In this document: one piece after another, positions 18,433-27,671 of the stretch
Layout: each line of letters opens with the position of its first letter
Position numbering within the stretch: the stretch's first letter is position 1
From: DASUPK01 sp963848955
GTDB lineage: Bacteria; Actinomycetota; Thermoleophilia; Solirubrobacterales; 70-9
Reading direction: 5' to 3'
DNA length: 64,000 bases
NCBI GenBank assembly: GCA_963848955.1
Contig: CAWKFQ010000027.1
Coordinates: forward strand, 247,438-311,437
Made by a program: the position numbers and the translations under genes
The notes under the pieces: generated by a model
Told to the model about the DNA's origin: nothing
What the model saw: only the letters and a program-made list of their open reading frames with translations
Databases searched by the model: none

Positions 18433-19125
18433 TCAGCTGACGATGAACGGCTGGACAGAATCCAGGACGGTCTGAGCATCGGCCGGCTTGGCGAACGCGC
18501 CATCCGGGGTGATGATCTGGTCCGTCAGCGTGTTGAGGGCCGCCGCATGGCGAGCCTCGACCGAATGGATCGACAGCGCCGCGGCAAGCACAGCCGGGCT
18601 CTCGATCGCCGCGGCCTGCCCGAGGTACGCGGCAGCGCCGAGGTTCTCAACGTCGGCGGCCGTCTGAAGTACGACGGCTGCATCGGTCACATCGAACTGC
18701 GTCTTCGGCGCGGGGGCCGGCGTGCCGCCGAGCTCCTTCACCGTCGAGGTGAGGGCGACGACGTGCTCGTCCTCGTTCTTCTGGAACTCCTTGATCAGCG
18801 CCTGGTCCGCTCCCTTGAAGAGACCGCTGGTCGCGACCTCCGCGTAGAAGGCGGCCTCGAGGTACTCGAGGGTCAACGCGTAGTTGACGATCCCGATGTC
18901 GCCCTCGCCGAACTGCGCGAGTGCGTCGTCAGAAGCGGCCGTCTCGGTCGTGCTGCTGCCGCTGCTGGTCTCGTCGTCGTCATCGCCACAAGCGGCGATG
19001 AGGACGGAGAGGCTGGCGGTACCGCCCGTGAGGGCCATGAACTTACGCCGTGAGACCGGGTCGTCGAGAACACGACGCGCTGCGGAGCTCTCGACCTCCT
19101 CGGTCTGGGACTCAGCCTTGCTCAT
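18433..19125 (-). CDS. Tat-exported ferritin-like lipoprotein
   Basis: 230 residues from ATG 19125 (GAAGGAG). The twin-arginine motif SRRKFMAL (R26-R27) precedes a hydrophobic stretch and a lipobox-like LIAAC with C46 and an acidic DDDDE spacer, predicting a Tat-exported lipoprotein. The ferritin-like helices (VNYALTLEYLEAAFYAEV, NEDEHVVALTSTV, HSVEARHAAALNTL) match the downstream paralogue. It is divergent from tatA/tatC. Confidence 0.88.
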   Translation of the reverse strand: MSKAESQTEEVESSAARRVLDDPVSRRKFMALTGGTASLSVLIAACGDDDDETSSGSSTTETAASDDALAQFGEGDIGIVNYALTLEYLEAAFYAEVATSGLFKGADQALIKEFQKNEDEHVVALTSTVKELGGTPAPAPKTQFDVTDAAVVLQTAADVENLGAAAYLGQAAAIESPAVLAAALSIHSVEARHAAALNTLTDQIITPDGAFAKPADAQTVLDSVQPFIVS

Positions 19126-19356
19126 AGTCACTCCTTCTTCGTGTTCCGGCGAGTGCATCGTTCACACCCACCCTTCCCTTGCCTTTGCGCGCCTACTGGA
19201 AAGTTGGATCAAAGGAACCGGAAGAAACGGCAGGACGTCCGGCCCAGCACGCCCGAAAGTGATCCGCCGCATTCGCAGCCGCGAAGTACCTACGATTGCT
19301 GACCAACGGCGCCGGCCATCCGCCAGGCGCCAACCCCACCACGTAGGGAGTCCCGA

Positions 19357-19593
19357 ATGCCGAACATCGGAGTACCCGAGATAGCGATCGTCCTGATCAT
19401 CGCCCTGATCATCTTCGGCCCCAAGCGCCTGCCCGAGCTCGGACGCTCGATGGGTCGCGGTCTGAAGGAGTTCAAGGGATCCGTCGCCGGAATCACCGGA
19501 GACAACGACGACGAGAAGGAAGCCAAGAAGGTCGCTGCCGTTTCGCGCCCGCAGCCGGTCGACGCTGAAGTCGTCACCGACAGCAAGGCGTAG
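19357..19593 (+). CDS. tatA: Sec-independent translocase subunit TatA/E
   Basis: 78 residues: one N-terminal transmembrane helix (VPEIAIVLIIALIIFG), the FGPKRLPELGRSMGRG hinge and amphipathic helix, then an acidic/basic tail. TAGGGAG lies before the ATG. TatA oligomerises to let folded Tat substrates cross the membrane. tatC follows 7 bp downstream. Confidence 0.95.
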   Translation: MPNIGVPEIAIVLIIALIIFGPKRLPELGRSMGRGLKEFKGSVAGITGDNDDEKEAKKVAAVSRPQPVDAEVVTDSKA

Positions 19594-19600
19594 CACCCGC

Positions 19601-20377
19601 ATGCCGAAGGTCAAGGTCAAGCCCGTTGCGCACGAGGAAGAGGTATCGCTGGTCGATCACCTCGACGAGCTGCGCACGCGAATCATCACGTCGCTGTTCG
19701 TATTCGGCGTGGCGCTGGCGCTGTGCTTCTGGCAGAACCATCTGCTGCTGGACATCGCCAACGGGCCCCTGCCCGAGGGCAGGGAGCCGATCACCTTCGG
19801 CGTCGCCGAGCCGTTCACCACGACCCTGACGGTCTCGGCGTACGCGGCGATATTGCTGTCGCTGCCGATCCTGCTCTACCAGGCCTACGCCTTCGTGCTG
19901 CCGGCGCTGAAGCCGACCGAGAAGAAGGTCGTGATGCCGTTCTTGCTGATGGCGCCGTTCCTTTTCATCGGCGGCGTCATCTTCGCCTACTTCGTGGTGG
20001 TCCCGGCCGCCACGGACTTCCTCCTGAACTTCAACGAGGACCAGTTCAACATCGAGATCCGGGCTCGCGAGTACTACAGCTTCTTCGCGATGGCGCTTAT
20101 CTCCGTCGGGGTGCTGTTCCAGATCCCGACCGGGATCCTGGCCGTGACCAGGCTCGGGATCGTGACCGCGGACCAGATCGCGGCCAACCGCCGCTACGCG
20201 ATCCTGCTGATCGCCGTGATGGCGATGCTGCTGCCGGGGACCGACCCGATCACGATGCTGATCTCGATGGCTCCCCTGGTGGTGCTGTTCGAGGGAAGCC
20301 TGCTTCTCGCGCGGGTGCTGCCTCAGCCGAAGGAACGCTCGCTCGAGGCGCCCGAAGCGCCCCCCGCCGGCGCCTAG
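19601..20377 (+). CDS. tatC: Sec-independent translocase subunit TatC
   Basis: 258 residues. The N-terminal VSLVDHLDELRTRIITSLFV motif and the FVLPALKPTEKKVVMPFLL loop identify TatC, the twin-arginine receptor, with six membrane segments. It is directly downstream of tatA and divergent from a predicted Tat substrate, making a compact export locus. Confidence 0.96.
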   Translation: MPKVKVKPVAHEEEVSLVDHLDELRTRIITSLFVFGVALALCFWQNHLLLDIANGPLPEGREPITFGVAEPFTTTLTVSAYAAILLSLPILLYQAYAFVLPALKPTEKKVVMPFLLMAPFLFIGGVIFAYFVVVPAATDFLLNFNEDQFNIEIRAREYYSFFAMALISVGVLFQIPTGILAVTRLGIVTADQIAANRRYAILLIAVMAMLLPGTDPITMLISMAPLVVLFEGSLLLARVLPQPKERSLEAPEAPPAGA

Positions 20378-20415
20378 CGCAAGCCCCACCGCCGCGGTTT
20401 GTTAGACCACTCGTG

Positions 20416-21224
20416 ATGGCGGGGACGAACGGAGCTTGGAAGCGGGCGGCGGGCGCGGGGGCGCTCGCCGCTTTCGCGCTTCTTGTGGGCGCGCCCGCCG
20501 CGGGCGCCCAGTACCCGGAGCCGACGCCCGCCGCGCCCAACCCGTGCGTCGGAGCCCAGGCCGCGCGTGCTCCTCTGCCCGGACCTGTCGATGGCCCCGC
20601 CATCCGAGCTCTTCACCTCATCCGGCGGCGGCAAGGTGCTGCTGCACGCGGCCAACGACATCCGCAGCCGCGGCGAGGGGCCGCTCGAGATCCGCGGCAC
20701 CCGGACCTCGAAGCGCTACATGTCGGTCCGCCAGGCGATCAAGACCACCGCCGGGAAGGTCGAGCTCTACGACACCCCCGCGCAGCCTGGTCTTCTACAA
20801 CATCCCCGGCCAGGGTCCCTACTGGAAGTTCCAGTTCGCGGCCCTGTTCCAGATCTGGAGCATCGACGCCTCGGGCAACCGCGCAGAGCTGCTTCGCAAG
20901 GGGCCGAAGGTGAGCTACTGCTTCCGCGACCTCGAGCGCACCGACCCGGGGCCTCGCAGCCCGCGCAAGCGCGTGTATCCCGCGTGCAGCCAGCGCGGCG
21001 GGATCAACAAGCGCACCCTCGGCACCTCGGTCGGATGGTCCGACGTCTACCCCTCGAGCTACTACCAGAACTGGATCAACGTCAAGGGGCTGCGCGGCTG
21101 CTTCGACTTCGTGATGATCGCCGACCCGCGCAACCACCTCTATGAGAACGACGAGTCCAACAACGAGGGCTCGACCCGTGTGCGGCTGCCGGCGTCGAAG
21201 ATGGGGAAGGTCAGGGGCTGCTGA
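20416..21224 (+). CDS. Secreted lysyl-oxidase-like protein (two frameshifts)
   Basis: Frames must be joined near 20560 and 20780 to give about 269 residues. A signal peptide (AGALAAFALLVGAPAAGA) is followed by CPDLSMAPPSELF, the NIPGQGPYWKFQFAALFQIW strand region, SYCFRDLE, and the C-terminal TSVGWSDVYPSSYYQNWINV and ADPRNHLYENDESNN motifs of the lysyl oxidase family. The copper-binding HxHxH cluster expected in the middle reads YWKFQF, so a copper amine oxidase activity is doubtful. Confidence 0.7.
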
Positions 21225-21233
21225 GCCGCCCGC

Positions 21234-22247
21234 CTAGGAGATCAGGGCGAGCACGGCCTTCTCGATCTTCTCCCGGTCGGCGAACTCCCCCGGCTCGGCA
21301 TCGGCCGCGGCCCGCTTGAGTGCCGGGCCGATCGTGGTGCCGCCCGCGTATGCGTCGATCACCTTTGGGTCGATGTAGGAGTTGCGGCAGACGGCGGGGG
21401 TGTTGTCGAGGTAGGTGGCGACCCGCTTGACGGCCTTGTTGATGACCCGCTTGCGCGCGGCCTTGGTATTCGCGCCGTCATCCAGCTCGGCTATCGCGGC
21501 GGCCGCGAGCACCGTCGCGTTCCAGGTGCGGAAGTCCTTGGCCGAGAACTCTCCCCCGGTCACCTCTTTGATGTAGGCGTTGATGTCCGACGAGGTGATG
21601 TCGCGCCAGCGACGGCCGTCCTTGTAGGCGAGCAGCTCCGTCCCTCCCCCGCGCCGGCGCTTCAGCTGCCGGACCAGGCGCTGGACCTCGGGCTCGGCGA
21701 CCTCGCGGCGGTGGCGCTTTGAGCCCTTCGCCTTGTAGTCGAACAGCACGGATTCGCGCTCGCAGGTGACGTGGGACTTGCGCACGGTCGCGAGGCCGAA
21801 GGTCTTGTTCTCCTTCGCGTAGCGCTCGCCTCCGACCCTGAAGAAGCCGAGATCGAGCAGCCGGACGGCTCCGGCGAGGACGCGCTCGCGGCTCGGCTCG
21901 TCGCTGTGCAGGTCGCGGGCCAGTCGCCGGCGGAGCTTCGGCAGGGCGGCGCCGAAGTCCGTCATCTCATCGAACTTCTGCTGGTCGCGGCGGGTGCGCC
22001 AATCCGGGTGGTAGAGGTACTGCTTGCGCCCGGCGTCGTCCACGCCCGTCGCCTGGATGTGGCCGAGGGGGTCCTTCGAGATCCAGACGTCCTTCCATGC
22101 GGGCGGGATGCCCAGTCCGGAGATCCGTTCGAGCTCGCCCTTGGCTCGGACCGCGCTGCCGTCCTCGCGCTTGTAAGAGAAGCCGCTGCCGCGACGCACG
22201 CGCGTCAGGCCGGGTTCGGAGACGTCACTTCTGCGAAGGCGGGGCAT
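21234..22247 (-). CDS. DNA topoisomerase IB
   Basis: 337 residues from ATG 22247. It is a bacterial/poxvirus-type topoisomerase I. The catalytic set is visible: R137 in FFRVGGERYAKENKTFGL, the DFRTWNATVLAA segment (R240), and Y291 in CRNSYIDPKVIDAY, the nucleophile that attaches to the 3' phosphate. It relaxes supercoils without ATP. The start lies inside the end of the small Cys-rich gene upstream. Confidence 0.93.
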   Translation of the reverse strand: MPRLRRSDVSEPGLTRVRRGSGFSYKREDGSAVRAKGELERISGLGIPPAWKDVWISKDPLGHIQATGVDDAGRKQYLYHPDWRTRRDQQKFDEMTDFGAALPKLRRRLARDLHSDEPSRERVLAGAVRLLDLGFFRVGGERYAKENKTFGLATVRKSHVTCERESVLFDYKAKGSKRHRREVAEPEVQRLVRQLKRRRGGGTELLAYKDGRRWRDITSSDINAYIKEVTGGEFSAKDFRTWNATVLAAAAIAELDDGANTKAARKRVINKAVKRVATYLDNTPAVCRNSYIDPKVIDAYAGGTTIGPALKRAAADAEPGEFADREKIEKAVLALIS

Positions 22248-22428
22248 CCCCCGTCTCTTGCCCCGACTTGCGCTGGTCGAACCCGGCGCACGACGCGACG
22301 GGCACACGCGGGTACTTCGGATAGGCCGGGTCCTCGCGCGAGCGCAGGCACATCGAGAAGGTCGAGCCACGCGTGTTGTGGATCAGCTTCTGGTGCGCGC
22401 AGCGGTCGCAGAGGCCGGCGCCGGCCAC
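22225..22428 (-). CDS. Small Cys-rich (CxxC) protein
   Basis: 67 residues from GTG 22428, two bases after the previous stop. CDRC near the N-terminus, then C27 and C47 with the YPKYPRVPVASCAGF block give a likely zinc-binding knuckle; similar short proteins occur widely in actinobacteria but have no known role. Its stop overlaps the topoisomerase start by 23 bp, so the three minus genes here are probably one transcript. Confidence 0.6.
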   Translation of the reverse strand: MAGAGLCDRCAHQKLIHNTRGSTFSMCLRSREDPAYPKYPRVPVASCAGFDQRKSGQETGDAPPSQK

Positions 22429-22430
22429 GT

Positions 22431-22862
22431 TCAGGCCTTGGGGCCAGGGCCCTCCGGCGGCTTTGGATCGCCGGTGACGCGGACGCTGTCGGAGTCGGTG
22501 ACCTCGACGCCCTCGCCTTCGATCTCGGCGTCGACGACGGCGGCCTCGGCGGCCTCGACCTCCTGGACGGCCTTCTCGAGGCCGAAGATGGCTCGCTTCA
22601 GGCCGCCGGCGACGTACTCCCCGCCGCGCGCCGCGCGGTCGATCGGCTCGGTGAGCTTGACGACCTTCGAGAGGAGCTCGTTCATCCGCTCGGCCTGGGC
22701 CAGGGCGCTGTCGGTCTGCGCCTGCATCGCCTCCATCTGCTGGCGCGAGGTCTCCATCAGCTCGTTCGCCTGCTTGAGGCTCGTGGTGACGGTGCCGGGC
22801 AGTTCGATCAGGGCGATGACCGCCCCGACCGGCTTGGTGACGATCTCGCGGAACACGGCCAT
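22431..22862 (-). CDS. Coiled-coil hypothetical protein
   Basis: 143 residues from ATG 22862 (TTG 22865 also possible). A short hydrophobic N-terminal region (GAVIALIELPGTVTTSL) is followed by a Gln/Met/Ala-rich coiled coil (about residues 30-75), a second helix and an acidic Pro-rich tail. It leads the topoisomerase IB run and is divergent from the ABC exporter. No function recognised. Confidence 0.6.
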   Translation of the reverse strand: MAVFREIVTKPVGAVIALIELPGTVTTSLKQANELMETSRQQMEAMQAQTDSALAQAERMNELLSKVVKLTEPIDRAARGGEYVAGGLKRAIFGLEKAVQEVEAAEAAVVDAEIEGEGVEVTDSDSVRVTGDPKPPEGPGPKA

Positions 22863-22911
22863 CAAGCGTAGACCCTGAGCTGAGCCGGACTGGGACTATC
22901 ACTTCACTTCG

Positions 22912-22917
22912 TATAGT
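22912..22917 (+). promoter_or_regulatory. -10 box for a leaderless ABC exporter transcript
   Basis: TATAGT is 6 nt before ATG 22924 with no ribosome site, inside a short A/T-rich stretch. Confidence 0.5.
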
Positions 22918-22923
22918 GACCCG

Positions 22924-24693
22924 ATGCGGACTTTTCGGCGGTTGCTCGGCTTTCTTCGCCCCTACAGGCGCAGTCTGAGCTTCTCGCTGGTGCTCGCGTG
23001 GGCCGCGATGGGAATGACGGTCGCGATCCCGTGGCTGCTCGGCGAATCGGTGAACGCGATCGAGGACGAGCGGCGTGACGACATCCTGCCATACGTGCTC
23101 GCGCTGCTCGGCGCGGGCATCCTGCGCCTCGCGCTGACCGTCTCACGGCGGCTGATCGCCGGAAAGGTCTCCCTCGACGTCGAGTACGACCTGCGCCAGA
23201 CCTTCTACGAGCACCTCCAGCGTCTCGAGCTCGGTTTCTTCGACACCCAGCAGACCGGTCAGCTGATGTCGCGCGCGACGGTCGACCTGCAGTCGATCCG
23301 CTTCTTCCTCGGCTACGGGCTGATCTGGGTCTCTCAGAGCTTCCTCACGATCGCGTTCGCCGCGGTCGCGATGTTCGTGATCAACCCCGTACTGGCCGCG
23401 ATCGCGCTGGTTCCGGTGCCGTTCCTGATCGCGACCGCCACCCGCTACAGCCGGCGCAACCGCCCGGCCGAGCAGGAGGTCCAGCAGCGGGTCGGCGAGG
23501 TTACCGCGAACGCCGAGGAGAGCATCTCGGGCATCCGCATCGTCAAGGCGTTCGCCCGCGAGGGCTTCATGCTCGGCCGATTCAACACCGCCGTCGACCG
23601 GGTGTTCGAGCAGAGCATGATCACGACGCGCCTCCAGTCCTTCTACACGCCGTTGATGGGCTTCCTGCCCACGCTGGGGCTCGCCGCCGTCCTCTACGTC
23701 GGCGGGCGCCAAGTGATCGACGGGACCATCAACGTCGGCGAGCTCACGGCGATGATCGCGTACGTGATCCTGCTGTCCGGCCCGGTTCGCTGGCTCGGCA
23801 TGTCGCTGAGCATGGCCCAGCGGGCCGTCGCATCCGGCAACCGCCTATTCGAGATCCTCGACCGCGAGCCGACGATGCAGAGTCCACCGGGTGCGCCGGC
23901 GCTGCCCGAGGGCGGCGGTCGCGTGGAGATGCGAGGGGTCTCGCTTCGCTATGACGGCGGGGAGCCGTCGCTGACCGGCATCGACCTCGACGTCGAGCCC
24001 GGCCGCACGGTCGCTCTGGTCGGGCCGACTGCGTCGGGTAAGACGAGCCTGGTAGGACTGCTTGCGCGGCTGTATGACCCCAGCGAGGGGAGCATCGTGA
24101 TCGACGGGGCCGACATCCGCGACGTCGACCTCGCCTCGCTGCGCTCCGAGATCGCGTTCGTGGCCGACGACAGCTTCCTGTTCTCCGACACCGTCGCCGG
24201 CAACATCGCGTACGCCCACCCCGACGCCACGCGGGCGCAGATCGAACTCGCCGCACGCAGGGCGCAGGCGGACGGGTTCATCCAGGACCTCCCCGACGGC
24301 TACGAGACCGTGGTCGGCGAGCGGGGCCTGACGCTCTCCGGCGGTCAGCGGCAGCGGGTGGCGATCGCGCGGGCACTGCTTGCAGCGCCGCGGATCCTGA
24401 TCCTCGACGATGCCACCTCGTCGGTCGACGCGCGCACCGAGACCGAGATCAAGCGCGGGCTGCGCGAGGCGATGGAGGGCCGGACGACGTTCATCGTCGC
24501 GCACCGTCTCTCGACGATCTCGCTGGCGGACGAGATCGTCGTGCTGGACCACGGCGGGATCGTCGACCGCGGAACGCACGAGGAGCTGCTCGAGCGGTGC
24601 ACGCTGTACAGCGAGATCGCCGAGAAGGGGCTCGAGGACTCGGTCTACCTGCAGCGTGACCTCGAGGAGCGCGAGGAGCTGGCCCGGCTTTGA
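22924..24693 (+). CDS. ABC exporter half-transporter, degenerate-site subunit
   Basis: 589 residues: a six-helix exporter membrane domain (1-310) and an ATPase domain. Walker A GPTASGKTSL, signature LSGGQRQRV and the H-loop VAHRLST are intact, but Walker B reads ILILDDATS, with Asp in place of the catalytic Glu. Paired with the next gene, whose Walker B has Glu and whose signature is altered, this fits a heterodimeric exporter of the TM287/288 type. Substrate unknown. Confidence 0.92.
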   Translation: MRTFRRLLGFLRPYRRSLSFSLVLAWAAMGMTVAIPWLLGESVNAIEDERRDDILPYVLALLGAGILRLALTVSRRLIAGKVSLDVEYDLRQTFYEHLQRLELGFFDTQQTGQLMSRATVDLQSIRFFLGYGLIWVSQSFLTIAFAAVAMFVINPVLAAIALVPVPFLIATATRYSRRNRPAEQEVQQRVGEVTANAEESISGIRIVKAFAREGFMLGRFNTAVDRVFEQSMITTRLQSFYTPLMGFLPTLGLAAVLYVGGRQVIDGTINVGELTAMIAYVILLSGPVRWLGMSLSMAQRAVASGNRLFEILDREPTMQSPPGAPALPEGGGRVEMRGVSLRYDGGEPSLTGIDLDVEPGRTVALVGPTASGKTSLVGLLARLYDPSEGSIVIDGADIRDVDLASLRSEIAFVADDSFLFSDTVAGNIAYAHPDATRAQIELAARRAQADGFIQDLPDGYETVVGERGLTLSGGQRQRVAIARALLAAPRILILDDATSSVDARTETEIKRGLREAMEGRTTFIVAHRLSTISLADEIVVLDHGGIVDRGTHEELLERCTLYSEIAEKGLEDSVYLQRDLEEREELARL

Positions 24694-24749
24694 GACCCCA
24701 CCGGGGTCAACATCTACGAGCGCCGGTCCCGCCTGGCGGTTGGTCATGA
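24690..24749 (+). CDS. Tiny junction ORF, (L)RPHRG type
   Basis: A 19-codon frame starts at TTG 24690, overlapping the upstream ABC stop, and ends in a TGA overlapping the next ABC start. Its DNA strongly resembles the junction ORFs at 32412-32468 and 32146-32202. With one G removed from the CGGGG run it reads RPHRVNIYERRSRLAV, close to the 32412 peptide. A small hairpin (GACCCC-acc-GGGGTC) lies at 24694-24708. It may be a coupling peptide or a junction repeat. Confidence 0.35.
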   Translation: MRPHRGQHLRAPVPPGGWS

Positions 24750-26693
24750 CGGCGTCGCGGGAGAGCGAGAGGAAGCGACGCGACGAGGAGCGCGACGCCG
24801 AGCGTCAGGCGCTCGAGGCCGAGGAGCGCGAGGAGGCGACCTACCAGCACGGCGAGAACCGGCTGCGCGCCATCGTGCTGCTGTTCGGCTCGCTCTGGCG
24901 GCTGATCCGCGGCGAGGACGGGCGTGGCCGCAAGGTGCGCTGGCTGTTCGGCCTGCTGCGCCCCTACCGCTTGCAGGTCGGGCTGATGCTCGGCGCCCTG
25001 GTCGCGGCGACTGCCGCGGCCCTGGCACCGCCGTACTTGATCGGCGAGGGGACCAAAGGGGTGCTCGACGGGGACCTCGGGACCCTCAACCTCGTGGTCG
25101 GGGCGTTCATCGTCGCCTCGCTCTTGAACTGGGGCGCGAGCTACATCCAGACGTATCTCGTCGGCTGGGTCGGGCAGCGGGCGCTGCAGGACCTGCGGCT
25201 CCGGATCTTCACTCACCTGCAAGGGATGTCGATCGGCTTCTTCACCCGCAACCGACCCGGCGTGCTGATCTCGCGGATCACCAACGACGTGGACGCCCTC
25301 GACCAGCTCGTCTCGACCGGAGTGACGACGCTCTTCTCGAGCGTCGCTGACGCTGATCGGCGTGATCGTGATCATGCTGCTGCTGGATGTCGGCCTAGCG
25401 CTCGTCGTATTCATCACGTTCCCGCTGCTTGCCATCGCGAGCATCGTCTTCCGGATCGTCGCCGCCAGCGCGTATCGGATCACGCGCGAGCGGATCGCCG
25501 AGGTGACCGCATATCTGCAGGAGAGCCTGAGCGGCGTCCGCGTGGTGCGCAGCTTCGCGCAGGAGACGCGGCACGTGACGCGGATGGGCGAGCTGAACCA
25601 GCTGAACCGCCAGGCCAACATGAAGACCGTCTACCTCAACGCTTCCTACTTCCCCGCGGTCGAACTGCTGTCTGCCCTCGGCACCGCCGCGATCCTTCTC
25701 TACGGCGGCTACCAGGCGCTCGATCTGAGTGGCGACGCGGCGCGCAACGCGCAGATCGGCGTCGTCGTCGCGTTCGTCACCTATCTCAGCCTCTTCTTCG
25801 ACCCGATCCAGCAGCTGTCGAACCTGTACACGACCTACCAGCAGGGAATGGCGGCGCTCGACAAGATCTTCGACCTGCTCGACACCGAGCCCGATCTGGT
25901 GGACAAGCCGGGGGCGCTCGACCCGCGGCCGCTGCGCGGCGAGATCGAGCTCGACCACGTCTGGTTCTCCTATGCGGGGATCACGGATACCGATGACGAC
26001 CGCTGGGCCATGAAGGACGTGTCGATCGAGATCCCCGCGGGTGAGACGCTCGCGCTGGTCGGCGAAACCGGCGCGGGGAAGTCCACGCTGGCGAAGCTGG
26101 TGGCTCGTTTCTACGATCCGCAGCAGGGGCGGGTGCTGGTTGACGGGCACGATCTGAGGGACCTGCGCGCGCAGTGCCTGCGCAGCCAGCTCGGGATCGT
26201 GCCTCAGGAGGGGTTCCTGTTCTCGGGCTCGGTGCGGGAGAACATCTCGTTCGGGCGGCCCGACGCTTCCCCGCAGGAGATCGAGCAGGCGGCCGAGGTC
26301 ATCGGCGCCGGCGAGTTCGTCAGGCGGCTGCCGCAGGGCTTTGACACCGAGGTCGGGGAGCGAGGGGTCGCGCTTTCAGCGGGCCAGCGGCAGCTGATCG
26401 CGTTCGCGCGCGCGCTGCTGGCCGAGCCGCGGATCCTGATCCTGGACGAGGCGACCTCGAATGTGGATGTGCGCACGGAGCGGACGATCGAGGAGGGGCT
26501 GGAGACGCTGCTCTCGGGCCGGACCGCGATCGTGATCGCGCACCGCCTCTCGACGATCCGCAACGCCGACCGCATAGCGGTGCTCGAGAACGGGCGCATC
26601 GCCGAGATCGGGACGCACGACGAGCTGATCGCCGCGGAGGGCCGCTACGCGGCGCTTTACGGAAGTTGGTCGGAACTCGCAGCCGCGGCCTGA
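24746..26693 (+). CDS. ABC exporter half-transporter, catalytic-site subunit (one frameshift)
   Basis: About 648 residues after joining frames near 25350. A charged, helical N-terminal extension (1-50) precedes the membrane domain, then Walker A GETGAGKSTL, an altered signature LSAGQRQL, Walker B ILILDEATSNVD with catalytic Glu, and IAHRLST. It partners the upstream subunit: the consensus ATP site would use this Walker B and the partner's LSGGQ. The break lies in the membrane domain and does not look like a domain boundary. Confidence 0.9.
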
Positions 26694-26700
26694 GTCCCCC

Positions 26701-26771
26701 CTGCATCCCCTCGGGCTTCGCCCTGCGGGGATACAGGGTTGCAGCGCGTTCGGAGGGCAGGATCGGTCCGC
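26701..26771 (+). repeat. 71-bp hairpin repeat, copy A
   Basis: It aligns without gaps to 50192-50262, differing at about ten positions. The 5' half folds (ATCCCC with GGGGAT around GGGC-TTC-GCCC) and the 3' half ends GGAGGGCAGGATC-GTCCGC. It starts 7 bp after the ABC stop and faces a convergent gene. It may act as a terminator or be a mobile REP-like unit. Confidence 0.75.
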
Positions 26772-26789
26772 GCAGGAGCGCGAACGAAG

Positions 26790-27467
26790 CTACGGACTGA
26801 CGCCGCCGCCGGGGCTGACGCCGCCGCCGGATCCGCCTGTGTCGCCCGAGTCGGTGGAGCCGCCGGTGTCGCCGACGCCGCCGCTGGTGTCGGGGGCGAC
26901 GGGCGCGGGCGTGACGGGGGCCGGGGCGACCGCTGAGTCGCTTGTCGAACCGTCGGCCGTGGTGGGATCGACGGCGCTGACCTCGCCGCCGCACTCGCTG
27001 AAGCCGTAGGTCTCGGCGGCGGTGGCCGCCTCGGTCTTGGCTGCGTCGAGCTCGGCCTCGAATTCGGCGGTGTCCTCGCCGCGCTCGTTGGCGAGGCCGA
27101 TCTTCTCGCCCGCGTCGACCTGGGCCTCGAGGCCGGCGAGGAATTCGTCGAGCGTGGCGCGCTCCTCTTCAGGGGGCCCGAGCTCGTTGAGATCGTCGAG
27201 CAGCCCAGCGCGGATGTCGGCGATCTCACCGGACGCCGTGAAGCCCTCGCCGTTTGCGACGAACTCGCCGATCGAGGCGTTGGCCTCCTCGCAGAGCGCG
27301 TCGGCCTCCTCGATGTAGTCGTCCTTGGAGAGCGAGCCGGTCGTGGTGCTGCTCTCCGTGGGAACGTTGATCTCCACCTCCGGCGAGTCGTCGCCGCCAC
27401 AGGCTGAAAGAAGCAGCGCCGCGCCGAGAATCAGCGCAAGCGCGGGAATGAGTCGGACCCGGCTCAT
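26790..27467 (-). CDS. Secreted lipoprotein, helical domain plus Gly/Pro-rich tail
   Basis: 225 residues. Lipobox LLLSACGG predicts lipidation at Cys22. A Thr-rich linker is followed by a helical domain (around 45-160) with a cysteine pair (DALCEEA and FSECGGE), then a Pro/Ala and Gly/Ser/Thr-rich tail with GDTGGS-type repeats. It resembles common actinobacterial anchored lipoproteins of unknown role. Confidence 0.7.
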   Translation of the reverse strand: MSRVRLIPALALILGAALLLSACGGDDSPEVEINVPTESSTTTGSLSKDDYIEEADALCEEANASIGEFVANGEGFTASGEIADIRAGLLDDLNELGPPEEERATLDEFLAGLEAQVDAGEKIGLANERGEDTAEFEAELDAAKTEAATAAETYGFSECGGEVSAVDPTTADGSTSDSAVAPAPVTPAPVAPDTSGGVGDTGGSTDSGDTGGSGGGVSPGGGVSP

Positions 27468-27535
27468 CGAGGCCCGAAGGTAGCAAGGTCACTGGACTGT
27501 TACTCCCGAGCCCGCCCAGGCGTCACAGGCACGAC

Positions 27536-27658
27536 TCAGCCGGTTTCGCTGCCTGAGTCGTCGTCCGGGACGGGCTCGACGAGCCTGAGATGCCGAGGCC
27601 GGAGACGGTTCTTGGCTCCGTAGGTATCGGTCTGGCTGTGGCAGTTCGCACAGAGGAA
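27536..27658 (-). pseudogene. C-terminal fragment of an HNH endonuclease
   Basis: The frame reads FLCANCHSQTDTYGAKNR, matching the C-terminal CxxCH...N signature of HNH nucleases, then a charged tail and TGA at 27536-27538. Directly upstream is an in-frame TAG (27659-27661) and then, 10 bp further, the 3' end of the tRNA. The N-terminal half is missing, so this is a remnant. Confidence 0.6.
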
Positions 27659-27671
27659 CTAACCCGTAGCA

